A DNA stretch of 11,184 nucleotides from CAYVSY01 sp964454255 (GCA_964454255.1 CAYVSY010000035.1:1-11184), one strand, 5' to 3'. Counted from the stretch's first letter, positions 4,980-11,184 are shown. Translations and numbers: made by a program. Notes: a model not told the origin generated them from the sequence alone.

Positions 4980-7130
4980 ATGAAAAAGAATAATAAAATA
5001 AAACCTAAAATGAGTAAACTATTTTTTGGTTTTATTGTTCTTTTTTTAATTGGAGCAATAGTTAGATTAAGTTATTTGTGTATTGTTGATATTAATGTTG
5101 GATATATTAAACTTACTCAATTTATTAAAAATAGAAATACTAATGCTGAAATTATTACGCCAACAAGAGGAACAATATATGATTATAGTGGTAATGTTTT
5201 AGCTCAAGATGTTAATACATATAAATTGATTGCTTATTTAAGTGAAAAAAGAAGTGTTGATAGTAAAACGTTGCAACATGTAGCTGATAAAAAAATGACG
5301 GCTGAAAAATTAGCTCCGCTTTTAAAAATAGAGGCTTCTCAAATTGAAAAAATTTTAAATAAAGAAGGTAAATATCAAGTCGAATTTGGAACAGCTGGAA
5401 AAAATTTGACGCAAATAGAAATGGAAACAATAAAAGCTTTAAATTTACCAGGTATAGATTTTGTTAAAAGCACGGCAAGGTATTATCCTAATGGTGATTA
5501 TGCATCATATACACTAGGATATACAAAAATGAAAACAGACGATAATGATATATCTTGGATAACTGGTGAAATGGGTATTGAAGAGTATTATAATGCTGAG
5601 TTGTCTGGTGAATTGGGTTATGTTGAATATGAAAAAGATAAAAATGGTTATAAGATATTAAATGGTCGGGAGTATATTGAGGAAGCAAAAAATGGTTCTG
5701 ATATTTATTTAACTTTAGATAATAATATTCAATTATGGACGGAAGAAACAACTAAAGAGCTTACAACGACATCCAATTCAGAATGGGGATTGATTATGGT
5801 GGTGAATGCCAAAACAGGAGCTATTTTAGCAATGTCATCTTCACCTTCATTTGATCCTAATTTAAGAAATATGACATCATATGTTAATCCTTTTGTAAGT
5901 TATGCTTATGAGCCTGGTTCAACTATGAAAACATGGACTTATATGTGTGCTATTGAAAAAGGAACATATAATGGAAGCGAGACATATAAATCAGGTAGTA
6001 AAGAATATGTTAATGTTAACGATAAAAACAAAACATCAGTTATTAGTGACTGGAATAAAACAGGATGGGGCACAATAAATTATGATGATGCATTTGCATA
6101 TTCATCTAATATCGGTATTGCTAATTTAGTTGAAACAGCTATTACAAAAGATGAGTTAAAAGAATGCTTTTCATTATATGGTTTTGGAGTTAAAACTGAT
6201 TTTACTTTAAAAAGGGAACTGACAGGAGCGTTAGAATTTAATTATCCAATTGAAGTTGCGACAGCTGGATATGGTCAAGGTATTACAACAACACCTATGC
6301 AACAAATTCAAGCTTTAACGGCAATTGCGAATAGTGGTGAAATGTTAAAACCATATGTTGTTTCAAAAATGGTTGATACTAATACTCATGAAACTATTTT
6401 GGAGAATAATAGAACAGTTTTAAAAATAATAGCTAGTGAAGAAACAATTGAACAAATTAAAATTTTGTTAAGAAGTGTTATATCAAATGATAAAGTTAAA
6501 GCGACTGGATCAGCTTATGATGTTCCGGGGTATAATATTGTTGGTAAAACTGGAACAGCTCAAATATTTGATTATTCACTAGGAAAATATATTAGTGGTT
6601 CTAAAAATGTTATTTATTCATTTGCAGGTATGTTTCCTATGGATGAACCAGAAATTATTGTATATGCAGCTATTAGTCGACCCGATGATAATCTTTTAAG
6701 CACTTATTTAAAAAAATTATTTGTTAATATTGGAACATATTTAAATATTAAAAATTCTGATAGTATTGAATACACTAGTTATAGTGTTCCTTCTTATATT
6801 AGTAAAAGTGTTGGTTCTGTTCAAACTGATTTGAAAAATAATAATATTAATTCTGTTGTTATTGGAACTGGTGATAAAGTAATTAAGCAATTTCCATTAG
6901 AAAAGACAACTATATATAATTCTGATAAAGTATTATTACTTACTAATAATTATGATAAAAAAATGATTAATTTAATAGGATATTCATATAAAGAAGTAAT
7001 TGGTTTATTAAATATGCTTGGAATAAAATATAATATTGAGGGAACGGGATATGTTTCTTCGCAGAGTATTCTTGAAGGTTCTATTATTGGCGAAGATGCT
7101 TTAGAATTGGTATTAAAACCCAAGTATTAA
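4980..7130 (+). CDS. pbpB: Class B penicillin-binding protein with two PASTA repeats
   Basis: The 716-residue septal transpeptidase cross-links peptidoglycan outside the membrane. Visible in order: membrane anchor (about 12-36), pedestal/dimerisation domain (about 56-225, with RGTIYD at 63-68), transpeptidase domain (about 265-580) with S314-TMK-K317 as nucleophile tetrad, S375-SN377 and K523-TG525, and two PASTA repeats (about 603-657 and 660-714). All catalytic motifs are intact. Length and tail resemble PBP2B of Bacillus; sporulation-specific SpoVD has a similar plan (usually one PASTA) and cannot be fully excluded, but the place right after ftsL favours the vegetative enzyme. AGAGGATG (4967-4974), overlapping the ftsL stop, sets the start. 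In Bacillus the cluster goes on with murE, mraY and others; here it ends. Confidence 0.95.
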   Translation: MKKNNKIKPKMSKLFFGFIVLFLIGAIVRLSYLCIVDINVGYIKLTQFIKNRNTNAEIITPTRGTIYDYSGNVLAQDVNTYKLIAYLSEKRSVDSKTLQHVADKKMTAEKLAPLLKIEASQIEKILNKEGKYQVEFGTAGKNLTQIEMETIKALNLPGIDFVKSTARYYPNGDYASYTLGYTKMKTDDNDISWITGEMGIEEYYNAELSGELGYVEYEKDKNGYKILNGREYIEEAKNGSDIYLTLDNNIQLWTEETTKELTTTSNSEWGLIMVVNAKTGAILAMSSSPSFDPNLRNMTSYVNPFVSYAYEPGSTMKTWTYMCAIEKGTYNGSETYKSGSKEYVNVNDKNKTSVISDWNKTGWGTINYDDAFAYSSNIGIANLVETAITKDELKECFSLYGFGVKTDFTLKRELTGALEFNYPIEVATAGYGQGITTTPMQQIQALTAIANSGEMLKPYVVSKMVDTNTHETILENNRTVLKIIASEETIEQIKILLRSVISNDKVKATGSAYDVPGYNIVGKTGTAQIFDYSLGKYISGSKNVIYSFAGMFPMDEPEIIVYAAISRPDDNLLSTYLKKLFVNIGTYLNIKNSDSIEYTSYSVPSYISKSVGSVQTDLKNNNINSVVIGTGDKVIKQFPLEKTTIYNSDKVLLLTNNYDKKMINLIGYSYKEVIGLLNMLGIKYNIEGTGYVSSQSILEGSIIGEDALELVLKPKY

Positions 7131-7167
7131 ATAATATTTAATGATAATAATAATTGTGTGATCACTT

Positions 7168-7587
7168 ATGAAAAAGTATTTTTTAACAATTATTATTTTT
7201 ATTTTATTAATTAATTTTTTAAAATTTGATAAAAGTATTGAAACATTTCAATATTCTAATAATTATAATATTTATTTAATAGAAGTAAATAATAAAAAAA
7301 TATCTGAAATAAAAAATATTTTTAATGATATAAATATTAATGATTATTTAATTATTTCTTATTCTATTGCGAATAATTATAATGAATATATTAAAAAAGA
7401 TATTAACAGTATTAATATAAAACAAGATTCTTTTATTAAATCTTTTAATGATTATTTAAATAATTATAATAAAATTTTATTTAAATATAATTTAGATAGT
7501 GAAATTGGTAAAGCACCAATTATAGAAAAAATAACAATTAAAACAACTTATGATATTTATGAAAATTTATTATATAAATTAAAATAA
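7168..7587 (+). CDS. Unknown 139-aa N-terminally anchored protein
   Basis: I do not recognise this protein. It begins MKKYFLT, then a strongly hydrophobic segment (about 4-20) that is either a membrane anchor or a signal peptide without Cys, followed by about 115 outward-facing residues very rich in Asn, Ile, Lys and Tyr, with no Cys, Trp, His or Pro-rich motif. The gene starts 37 nt behind the PBP stop with no terminator in between, so it is probably the last gene of the mraZ operon, with a modest ribosome site (GTGTGAT, 7156-7162). It is convergent with lexA, 16 nt away. The place suggests an envelope or division link, but that rests on context only. Its G+C content is visibly lower than that of the division genes before it, consistent with weak constraint. 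Confidence 0.7.
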   Translation: MKKYFLTIIIFILLINFLKFDKSIETFQYSNNYNIYLIEVNNKKISEIKNIFNDININDYLIISYSIANNYNEYIKKDINSINIKQDSFIKSFNDYLNNYNKILFKYNLDSEIGKAPIIEKITIKTTYDIYENLLYKLK

Positions 7588-7605
7588 AAAAGCCATAATA
7601 GGCTT
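7586..7605 (-). terminator. Intrinsic terminator of lexA
   Basis: Read on the minus strand, AAGCC (7605-7601) and GGCTT (7594-7590) pair around TATTAT and run into TTTTTT, starting at the lexA stop codon. On the plus strand an alternative longer pairing exists, AAAAGCCAT (7588-7596) with ATGGCTTTT (7626-7634) around a 29-nt loop, which could end the opposing transcript from inside the lexA 3' end. Confidence 0.7.
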
Positions 7606-8224
7606 AAAATTTTCTATATAAGCCAATGGCTTTTCCTAAAATAGTAACATTGTTTAATATTATTGGTTCCATATAATCGTTTTCTGGTTGAAGACGAAAA
7701 TAACCATTTTCTTTAAAAAATGTTTTTAAAGTAACTTCATTATCATCTGTCATCGCAACGACGGTATCACCATTTTTTGCGATCTCTGTTTTTTGAACAA
7801 TAACAATATCACCATCAAATATACCTTTATTTATCATACTATTACCACTTACTTCTAAAGTAAAAACTTCTTTTTTAGTTGGAATTAAATAAGCTGGTAT
7901 TTCAAAAAATTGATTAGGGACTTCAATAGCTTCAATTGGTGTTCCAGCAGTTACTTTTCCAAGTAGTGGAACTGATATTGTTTTATTTTCTTGTGATTCA
8001 AATTCATTATCTACTAATAATTCGATAGTTCTATTTTTGGAATTATCTTTTTTTAAATAACCTTTTGATTCAATTTTTGATAAATGAGAATGAACGGTAG
8101 CTGGCGAATTTAATTTTAGTCCTTTACAAATATCTCTAATAGCGGGTGGATACTTATGCTCACTAATGTATTTTTTTATGAATTGTAAGACATCTTCTTG
8201 CTTCTTGGTTAGTTTCTCTTTCAT
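7604..8224 (-). CDS. lexA: LexA, SOS repressor and self-cleaving protease
   Basis: At 206 residues this is a complete LexA. The N-terminal winged helix (about 1-70) carries KYPPAIRDICKGLKLNSPATV (24-44). The C-terminal S24-type domain has the cleavage site A93-G94 (VTAGTP), nucleophile S129 (GNSM) and base K167 (TLKTF). DNA damage activates RecA, which triggers self-cleavage and opens the SOS genes. A GTG at 8233 would extend it by three residues, but it lies within the ribosome site AAGGAG (minus, 8238-8233), so ATG 8224 with 8-nt spacing is the real start. It diverges from a small SOS-controlled gene, as lexA diverges from yneA in Bacillus, and a weak LexA box over its own -35 points to self-control. 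Confidence 0.97.
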   Translation of the reverse strand: MKEKLTKKQEDVLQFIKKYISEHKYPPAIRDICKGLKLNSPATVHSHLSKIESKGYLKKDNSKNRTIELLVDNEFESQENKTISVPLLGKVTAGTPIEAIEVPNQFFEIPAYLIPTKKEVFTLEVSGNSMINKGIFDGDIVIVQKTEIAKNGDTVVAMTDDNEVTLKTFFKENGYFRLQPENDYMEPIILNNVTILGKAIGLYRKF

Positions 8225-8247
8225 AAACTTCACTCCTTACGTAAATT

Positions 8248-8276
8248 ATATTAACATAATTTTTATAAAATGTCAA
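8248..8276 (-). promoter_or_regulatory. lexA promoter
   Basis: On the minus strand TTGACA (8276-8271) is followed after 17 bp by TAATAT (8253-8248), so the transcript would start near 8241, just before the ribosome site (8238-8233). A start a few bases earlier is possible. The -35 is perfect and the -10 is moderate. Confidence 0.65.
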
Positions 8277-8287
8277 ATGTATGTTTG
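8274..8287 (-). promoter_or_regulatory. Weak LexA (SOS) box at the lexA promoter
   Basis: Minus-strand CAAACATACATTTG is a degenerate form of the Gram-positive SOS box CGAAC-N4-GTTCG. It overlaps the lexA -35 by three bases, the right place for self-repression. It shares its pattern (CRAACATnnATTYG) with the stronger box at 8309-8322, 35 bp away centre to centre, which supports it despite the mismatches. Confidence 0.6.
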
Positions 8288-8302
8288 CTTTTTGTAAAAG
8301 TA

Positions 8303-8331
8303 TTGACACGAACATTTATTCGATATATAAT
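8303..8331 (+). promoter_or_regulatory. Perfect sigma-A promoter of the small SOS gene
   Basis: TTGACA (8303-8308) and TATAAT (8326-8331) fit the consensus at all 12 positions with the ideal 17-bp spacer. It is the strongest promoter in the window. Transcription would start near 8338, about 20 nt before the ATG at 8358. Such a promoter makes sense when held shut by a repressor, and a LexA box fills its spacer. Confidence 0.93.
8309..8322 (+). promoter_or_regulatory. LexA (SOS) box inside the promoter spacer
   Basis: CGAACATTTATTCG differs from the Bacillus SOS box CGAAC-N4-GTTCG at a single position (A for G). It lies wholly between the -35 and -10 boxes, so LexA bound here would block RNA polymerase. 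With the lexA gene directly adjacent, this is a confident LexA operator. Confidence 0.92.
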
Positions 8332-8357
8332 TTATTTATAAAAGAAAGGGTGATAAT

Positions 8358-8501
8358 ATGAAAAAAATTTTAGAAAATAAAGGAGTTATATTGTTTTATA
8401 CAATACTCTTTATATCGACCCTCATATTAATAAATGATAATAAAAATTATGATAAGGTTAATATTGTTTATTCTAATGAAACATATTTAACTCAAAAATA
8501 A
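8358..8501 (+). CDS. 47-aa SOS-induced membrane protein, YneA-like position
   Basis: The frame runs from ATG 8358 to TAA 8499-8501 behind AAGGGTGA (8346-8353). The product starts MKKILENKG, has one membrane segment (about 10-25) and a 22-residue tail that should lie outside (positive-inside rule). It is divergent from lexA, has a perfect promoter blocked by a LexA box, and its own terminator, so it is a real single-gene SOS unit. In Bacillus the same place holds yneA, a division inhibitor with a membrane segment and LysM domain (about 105 aa). Here the tail (KVNIVYSNETYL, 33-44) loosely recalls the start of that LysM domain and then stops. A minimal division inhibitor, comparable in size to SidA of Caulobacter, is the best guess (inference). 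Other SOS small membrane proteins, such as toxins, are possible. Confidence 0.85.
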   Translation: MKKILENKGVILFYTILFISTLILINDNKNYDKVNIVYSNETYLTQK

Positions 8502-8506
8502 TTAAA

Positions 8507-8550
8507 AGATAGTTCAAAGTTTTTTACCTTGATAACTATCTCTTTTTTTT
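8507..8550 (+). terminator. Two-way terminator between small SOS gene and radical-SAM gene
   Basis: AGATAGTT (8507-8514) pairs with AACTATCT (8534-8541) around a 19-nt loop, followed on the plus strand by eight T (8543-8550). On the minus strand the same stem ends in TTTTA then ATTATTTTT. Most of the structure lies within the last codons of the radical-SAM gene, so coding sequence doubles as terminator. Confidence 0.75.
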
Positions 8551-9434
8551 AATTCTTTATCAATATCATTTAGAACACAAAACTTTTTAATTAACCAGGT
8601 TGGTTCAATTAAATCTTCTTTTTTAGGATCAGAAGTTAATCTATGAATAATAATATTTTCATTTAAATATTCTAATTGATCACATACAATATTTATATAT
8701 TCATCTTTAGTTAATAGTTTAAATTCATTATTATTATACATATTTGCTATTGTAGTTTCTTTTGTTATATTTAACATATGAATTTTTATGCCATCAATAT
8801 TTAAATTATTTAAATATTTTGCTGTTTCTATCATCATTTCTTTGGTTTCATAAGGTAATGAATTAATTATATGAACAACTACTTCAATATTCCTTTTTTT
8901 TAATTTTTTGACCATATCTTCAAAACATTTTAAATTATGACATCTGTTAATTAAAGTAGCTGTTTCTTTATGAATAGTTTGAAGTCCTAGTTCAATTATT
9001 AAATAAGTTCTTTTATTTAATTCTGTTAAATAATCTAAAACTTCATCACTAATACTATCACATCTAGTAGCGATAGAGAGTCCAACGACATTAGGAATAC
9101 TTAAAGCTAATTCATATTTTTCTTTTAAAATAGGAAGTGGAGCATAAGTATTTGTTCTTGATTGAAAATAAGCGATATATTTACTATTAGGCCATTTTTT
9201 ATCAATGATTGCTTTAACCTCATTAAACTGAGTAATAATATCTTTTTTAACATCTCCACCATATTCACCGCTACCAGTTTTTGAACAATATATGCATCCA
9301 CCAAAACCAACTTTTCCATCAATATTAGGACATGTGAAACCAGCATTTAATGAAACTTTAAATACCTTATAATTAAATTTTTTTTTTAAATAATTATCTA
9401 ATGTTTTATATCTTTTATTATTAATAAATTCCAT
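8514..9434 (-). CDS. Radical-SAM protein of the YtqA/YhcC (TIGR01212) family
   Basis: This 306-residue protein holds the family's unusual iron-sulfur motif: C35, C47 and C50 (CPN...GGCxYC, so CX11CX2C rather than CX3CX2C). Further family blocks are FQSRTNTYAP, GLSIATRCD, IELGLQTIHKET, HIINSLPYET and, near the end, IIHRLTSDP with the closing VLN...RDSYQG. It is full length. From memory, YtqA of Bacillus has been linked to tRNA wobble-uridine modification (the mnm5s2U pathway, with methyltransferase YtqB/MnmM); no ytqB is next to it here, so this stays tentative. A GTG at 9443 would add three residues but lies inside the ribosome site (AAGAAGGTG, minus 9449-9441); ATG 9434 is the start. It converges on the small SOS gene and diverges from the permease. 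Confidence 0.92.
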   Translation of the reverse strand: MEFINNKRYKTLDNYLKKKFNYKVFKVSLNAGFTCPNIDGKVGFGGCIYCSKTGSGEYGGDVKKDIITQFNEVKAIIDKKWPNSKYIAYFQSRTNTYAPLPILKEKYELALSIPNVVGLSIATRCDSISDEVLDYLTELNKRTYLIIELGLQTIHKETATLINRCHNLKCFEDMVKKLKKRNIEVVVHIINSLPYETKEMMIETAKYLNNLNIDGIKIHMLNITKETTIANMYNNNEFKLLTKDEYINIVCDQLEYLNENIIIHRLTSDPKKEDLIEPTWLIKKFCVLNDIDKELKKRDSYQGKKL

Positions 9435-9497
9435 TTTTTTCACCTTCTTTATTGTATCATAAATTAATTCAAATACATAATAATAATGGTGAAAGAT

Positions 9498-10559
9498 GTG
9501 AATGATATTAAAAAATATAATTTATTTTTATTTACTTCCACAATAGCGAGAAATGTTATTGAAATATTTTCCATAATATTTTTATATAAAAAAAATTATG
9601 ATATAAAAACTATTATTTTATTTTATGTATTAATATATTTTTTAGGTATAATAGTTAATGTATTAACATTAAAACTAATTAAAAAAATTAATTATAAATA
9701 TTTATTATTTATATCAAATATTTTATTTATATTAACTGTTATATATTTGTATGGAAATACTTTTAATATATATTTATATTTAATTTTATATTCTTTTTCT
9801 ACTTTTTCTTTTCATGCTATTAGGCATTATTTAGCTTTATCTATTGCCATTAAAAAAGTTTCTAATATTGTTTTAATTATGTTTTTATCTTTAATAATAT
9901 CTTCATTAATAACTATAATTATTTCTAATAGTTATATTGGTATTGTTATTATTGCATTTTCTATTATTAGTTTTTTAATTTTATTTAAAATTAATATTCA
10001 AAAAAATGAAAATAAAGAAGAAAAAATTAAAATAACTTATAAAAAAATTAATTTTAATAAAAAAAGATTTTTTATACTTGAACAAGCTAAAATATTATAT
10101 TTAATTTTTGAACCATTGTATTTATATTTATATATAAGTAATTCAATTAAATATGTAGGACTTTTTTATGTTATTAATGCTATATCATCATTAATTATAT
10201 TATATTTTATATTTAAAAATAAAACATATATAAAATATAATAAAATTATTATTACTATTTTATCAATAACTTTATTGTTAAAATTAAATATAAATAATTC
10301 TAATATTATATTGATTACAGGAATATTAGAAGGTATTTTATTTAAAATATATGAAAGTTATAGTATGTATAATTTATATAATATTAAAAATATTAATATT
10401 TTTAATTATTTAATTATTAATGAAAGTATATTTGGTTTAACTAGAGTTATATTATGTTTAATATTTTATATATTTATAAATGATATTAAAATAATATTAT
10501 TCATGTTAATTATCATTATATATATATCTCAATTTGTAAAGTTACAAGAAAATAAATAA
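9498..10559 (+). CDS. MFS-like membrane permease, very A+T-rich
   Basis: The protein (353 residues from GTG 9498) is almost entirely hydrophobic, with about ten to twelve membrane segments in two halves split by a basic inner loop (about 165-192, Lys-rich). This is the layout of a short major facilitator transporter. The usual MFS loop motifs are too worn to name a subfamily, and no substrate can be given. The longest frame starts at ATG 9486, which has no ribosome site; GTG 9498 lies 5 nt after GGTGA (9488-9492) and is preferred. Codons are pushed to A and T more than in any neighbour (mostly Ile, Leu, Asn, Tyr, Lys), typical of a weakly constrained membrane protein in such a genome, though recent transfer cannot be excluded. 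Confidence 0.65.
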   Translation: MNDIKKYNLFLFTSTIARNVIEIFSIIFLYKKNYDIKTIILFYVLIYFLGIIVNVLTLKLIKKINYKYLLFISNILFILTVIYLYGNTFNIYLYLILYSFSTFSFHAIRHYLALSIAIKKVSNIVLIMFLSLIISSLITIIISNSYIGIVIIAFSIISFLILFKINIQKNENKEEKIKITYKKINFNKKRFFILEQAKILYLIFEPLYLYLYISNSIKYVGLFYVINAISSLIILYFIFKNKTYIKYNKIIITILSITLLLKLNINNSNIILITGILEGILFKIYESYSMYNLYNIKNINIFNYLIINESIFGLTRVILCLIFYIFINDIKIILFMLIIIIYISQFVKLQENK

Positions 10560-10564
10560 AAAAC

Positions 10565-10593
10565 TTTAATTATATTTTTTTAAATGTTATAAT
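10565..10593 (+). promoter_or_regulatory. Extended -10 promoter of the last gene
   Basis: TGTTATAAT (10585-10593) is a perfect extended -10 box (TGnTATAAT). The -35 candidate TTTAAT (10565-10570), 17 bp upstream, is weak, as is usual for extended -10 promoters. Transcription would start near 10600, only a few bases before the ribosome site AGGTGA (10605-10610). Confidence 0.7.
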
Positions 10594-10614
10594 CAATAAG
10601 AAATAGGTGATATG

Positions 10615-11154
10615 ATGAAACAAGAACTAATGAATGAAATAGATAATGGTTGTTTACCAACTATTAATAAATATGTTAAAGATCAATTAATTGGAGCTAT
10701 TTTTAATTATATAGAAAAAGAAGATACTAGTGGTTTTTCTGATAAAAATTTTAGAAATATAATTAAAAATATCGGTGTTAATAATTTTAAAAGAGCTTTA
10801 TTAGAACATATAATTAAATTAGATGCTGCTTTTGATATAAAAAAAAGCAAAGGATTATTTGAATTTAGCAAAAATTATCGTAATCATACAGTTGATGAAA
10901 CTGAACTTCGCATGTTGGAAACATTATTTTTATCTATTGATGATGTTTTTAATAAAACAGCTATTCAAGATGCTATAAATATATTAAATAAAGATGGAAT
11001 AGCTCTTTATAATGTTATTAAATCTTTTGTAGAATATAGATATGTTAAAGCTAAAATAAAGGAACTTGATACATTATATGTAAAAAGTGAATCTCATAAA
11101 CATGTTATGTGGAAAATAGATGATTATTTTAAAACTATTGACAATAAAAAATAA
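10615..11154 (+). CDS. Unknown 179-aa soluble protein
   Basis: I do not recognise a family. The protein has no signal peptide or membrane segment, looks largely helical, and carries many charged residues. Patches that could be conserved are GCLPTINKYVKDQLIGAIF (about 12-30), FSKNYRNHTVDETELRMLETLFLS (roughly 84-107) and a C-terminal HKHVMWKIDDYF. It has one Cys and one Trp. Two ATG codons lie at 10612 and 10615; AGGTGAT (10605-10611) sits better before the second, which I use. It has its own extended -10 promoter, so it is not simply co-transcribed with the permease. Its codon use is like that of the core genes rather than the permease, which speaks for a real, maintained gene. No function is offered. 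Confidence 0.75.
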   Translation: MKQELMNEIDNGCLPTINKYVKDQLIGAIFNYIEKEDTSGFSDKNFRNIIKNIGVNNFKRALLEHIIKLDAAFDIKKSKGLFEFSKNYRNHTVDETELRMLETLFLSIDDVFNKTAIQDAINILNKDGIALYNVIKSFVEYRYVKAKIKELDTLYVKSESHKHVMWKIDDYFKTIDNKK

Positions 11155-11184
11155 AATTGATAAAATTAAGATGTAAAATAGAAG

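Noticed and set aside
5212..5751. Two minus-strand open frames (5212-5430, 5488-5751) opposite the PBP gene
   Set aside because: Shadows of the PBP pedestal domain with odd Phe/His/Tyr/Gln-rich translations and no start signals.
9125..9346. Minus-strand 73-codon frame within the radical-SAM gene
   Set aside because: It is a shifted frame of the iron-sulfur region of a complete radical-SAM gene.
9452..9481. Promoter candidates between the radical-SAM gene and the permease
   Set aside because: TTGTAT with CATAAT (plus) is weak, and TGATACAAT (minus) would start the transcript inside the ribosome site of the radical-SAM gene.
141..11154. Phage, insertion sequence, CRISPR or defence island
   Set aside because: No transposase, integrase, direct-repeat array, inverted terminal repeats or known defence domains were seen; most genes are core cell functions.
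11155..11184. Possible promoter boxes (TTGATA, TAAAAT) at the right edge
   Set aside because: The spacer would be only about 11 bp, and in such A+T-rich sequence single boxes mean little.

Overview
The window comes from a very A+T-rich, low-G+C Gram-positive bacterium using the standard code: TGA ends the CPBP protease, rsmH and radical-SAM genes, and Trp is TGG, so this is not a code-4 Mollicute. Three things point to class Bacilli in the broad sense, perhaps an uncultured Erysipelotrichia/RF39-like lineage (inference): the mraZ-rsmH-ftsL-PBP order, an RsmH with a Bacillus-like C-terminus (GLPxIPxEx...KPIxPS), and a GerE nearly superimposable on that of Bacillus.

Layout. Positions 1-1500 hold a terminator of an off-window gene, then gerE (late-sporulation LuxR-type regulator), gerM (two GerM domains, membrane anchored) and tRNA-Arg(UCU), with hairpins after gerE and after the tRNA. 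Positions 1598-3135 hold a minus-strand pair with a 4-nt overlap: a CPBP-family membrane protease followed by a membrane-anchored YkuE/YaeI-like metallophosphoesterase. Positions 3226-7130 are the front of a division/cell-wall (dcw) cluster: a sigma-A promoter, a textbook MraZ operator (four GTGG repeats exactly 10 bp apart), then mraZ, rsmH, ftsL and a class B penicillin-binding protein with two PASTA repeats. The cluster stops there. It is followed by an unrecognised 139-aa N-terminally anchored protein and a convergent lexA.

The most interesting part is 8225-8501. lexA (minus) diverges from a short gene of only 47 codons at 8358-8501. Its promoter is a perfect consensus (TTGACA, 17 bp, TATAAT) with a near-consensus LexA box lying entirely inside the spacer. 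A second, weaker box overlaps the -35 of lexA. The product is a single-pass membrane protein with a short outer tail. Position, regulation and topology match the SOS division inhibitor YneA of Bacillus, but the tail ends where YneA's LysM domain would begin. This looks like a minimal SOS-induced division inhibitor next to a division gene cluster.

The right end holds a YtqA/YhcC-type radical-SAM protein (minus, sharing a two-way terminator with the small SOS gene), an extremely A+T-rich MFS-like permease, and a soluble 179-aa protein of unknown function behind its own extended -10 promoter.

Where the longest open frame and the Shine-Dalgarno signal disagreed, I chose the start set by the ribosome site. 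This affects mraZ, ftsL, lexA, the radical-SAM gene, the permease and the last gene. No CRISPR array, insertion sequence, attachment site or origin was seen.
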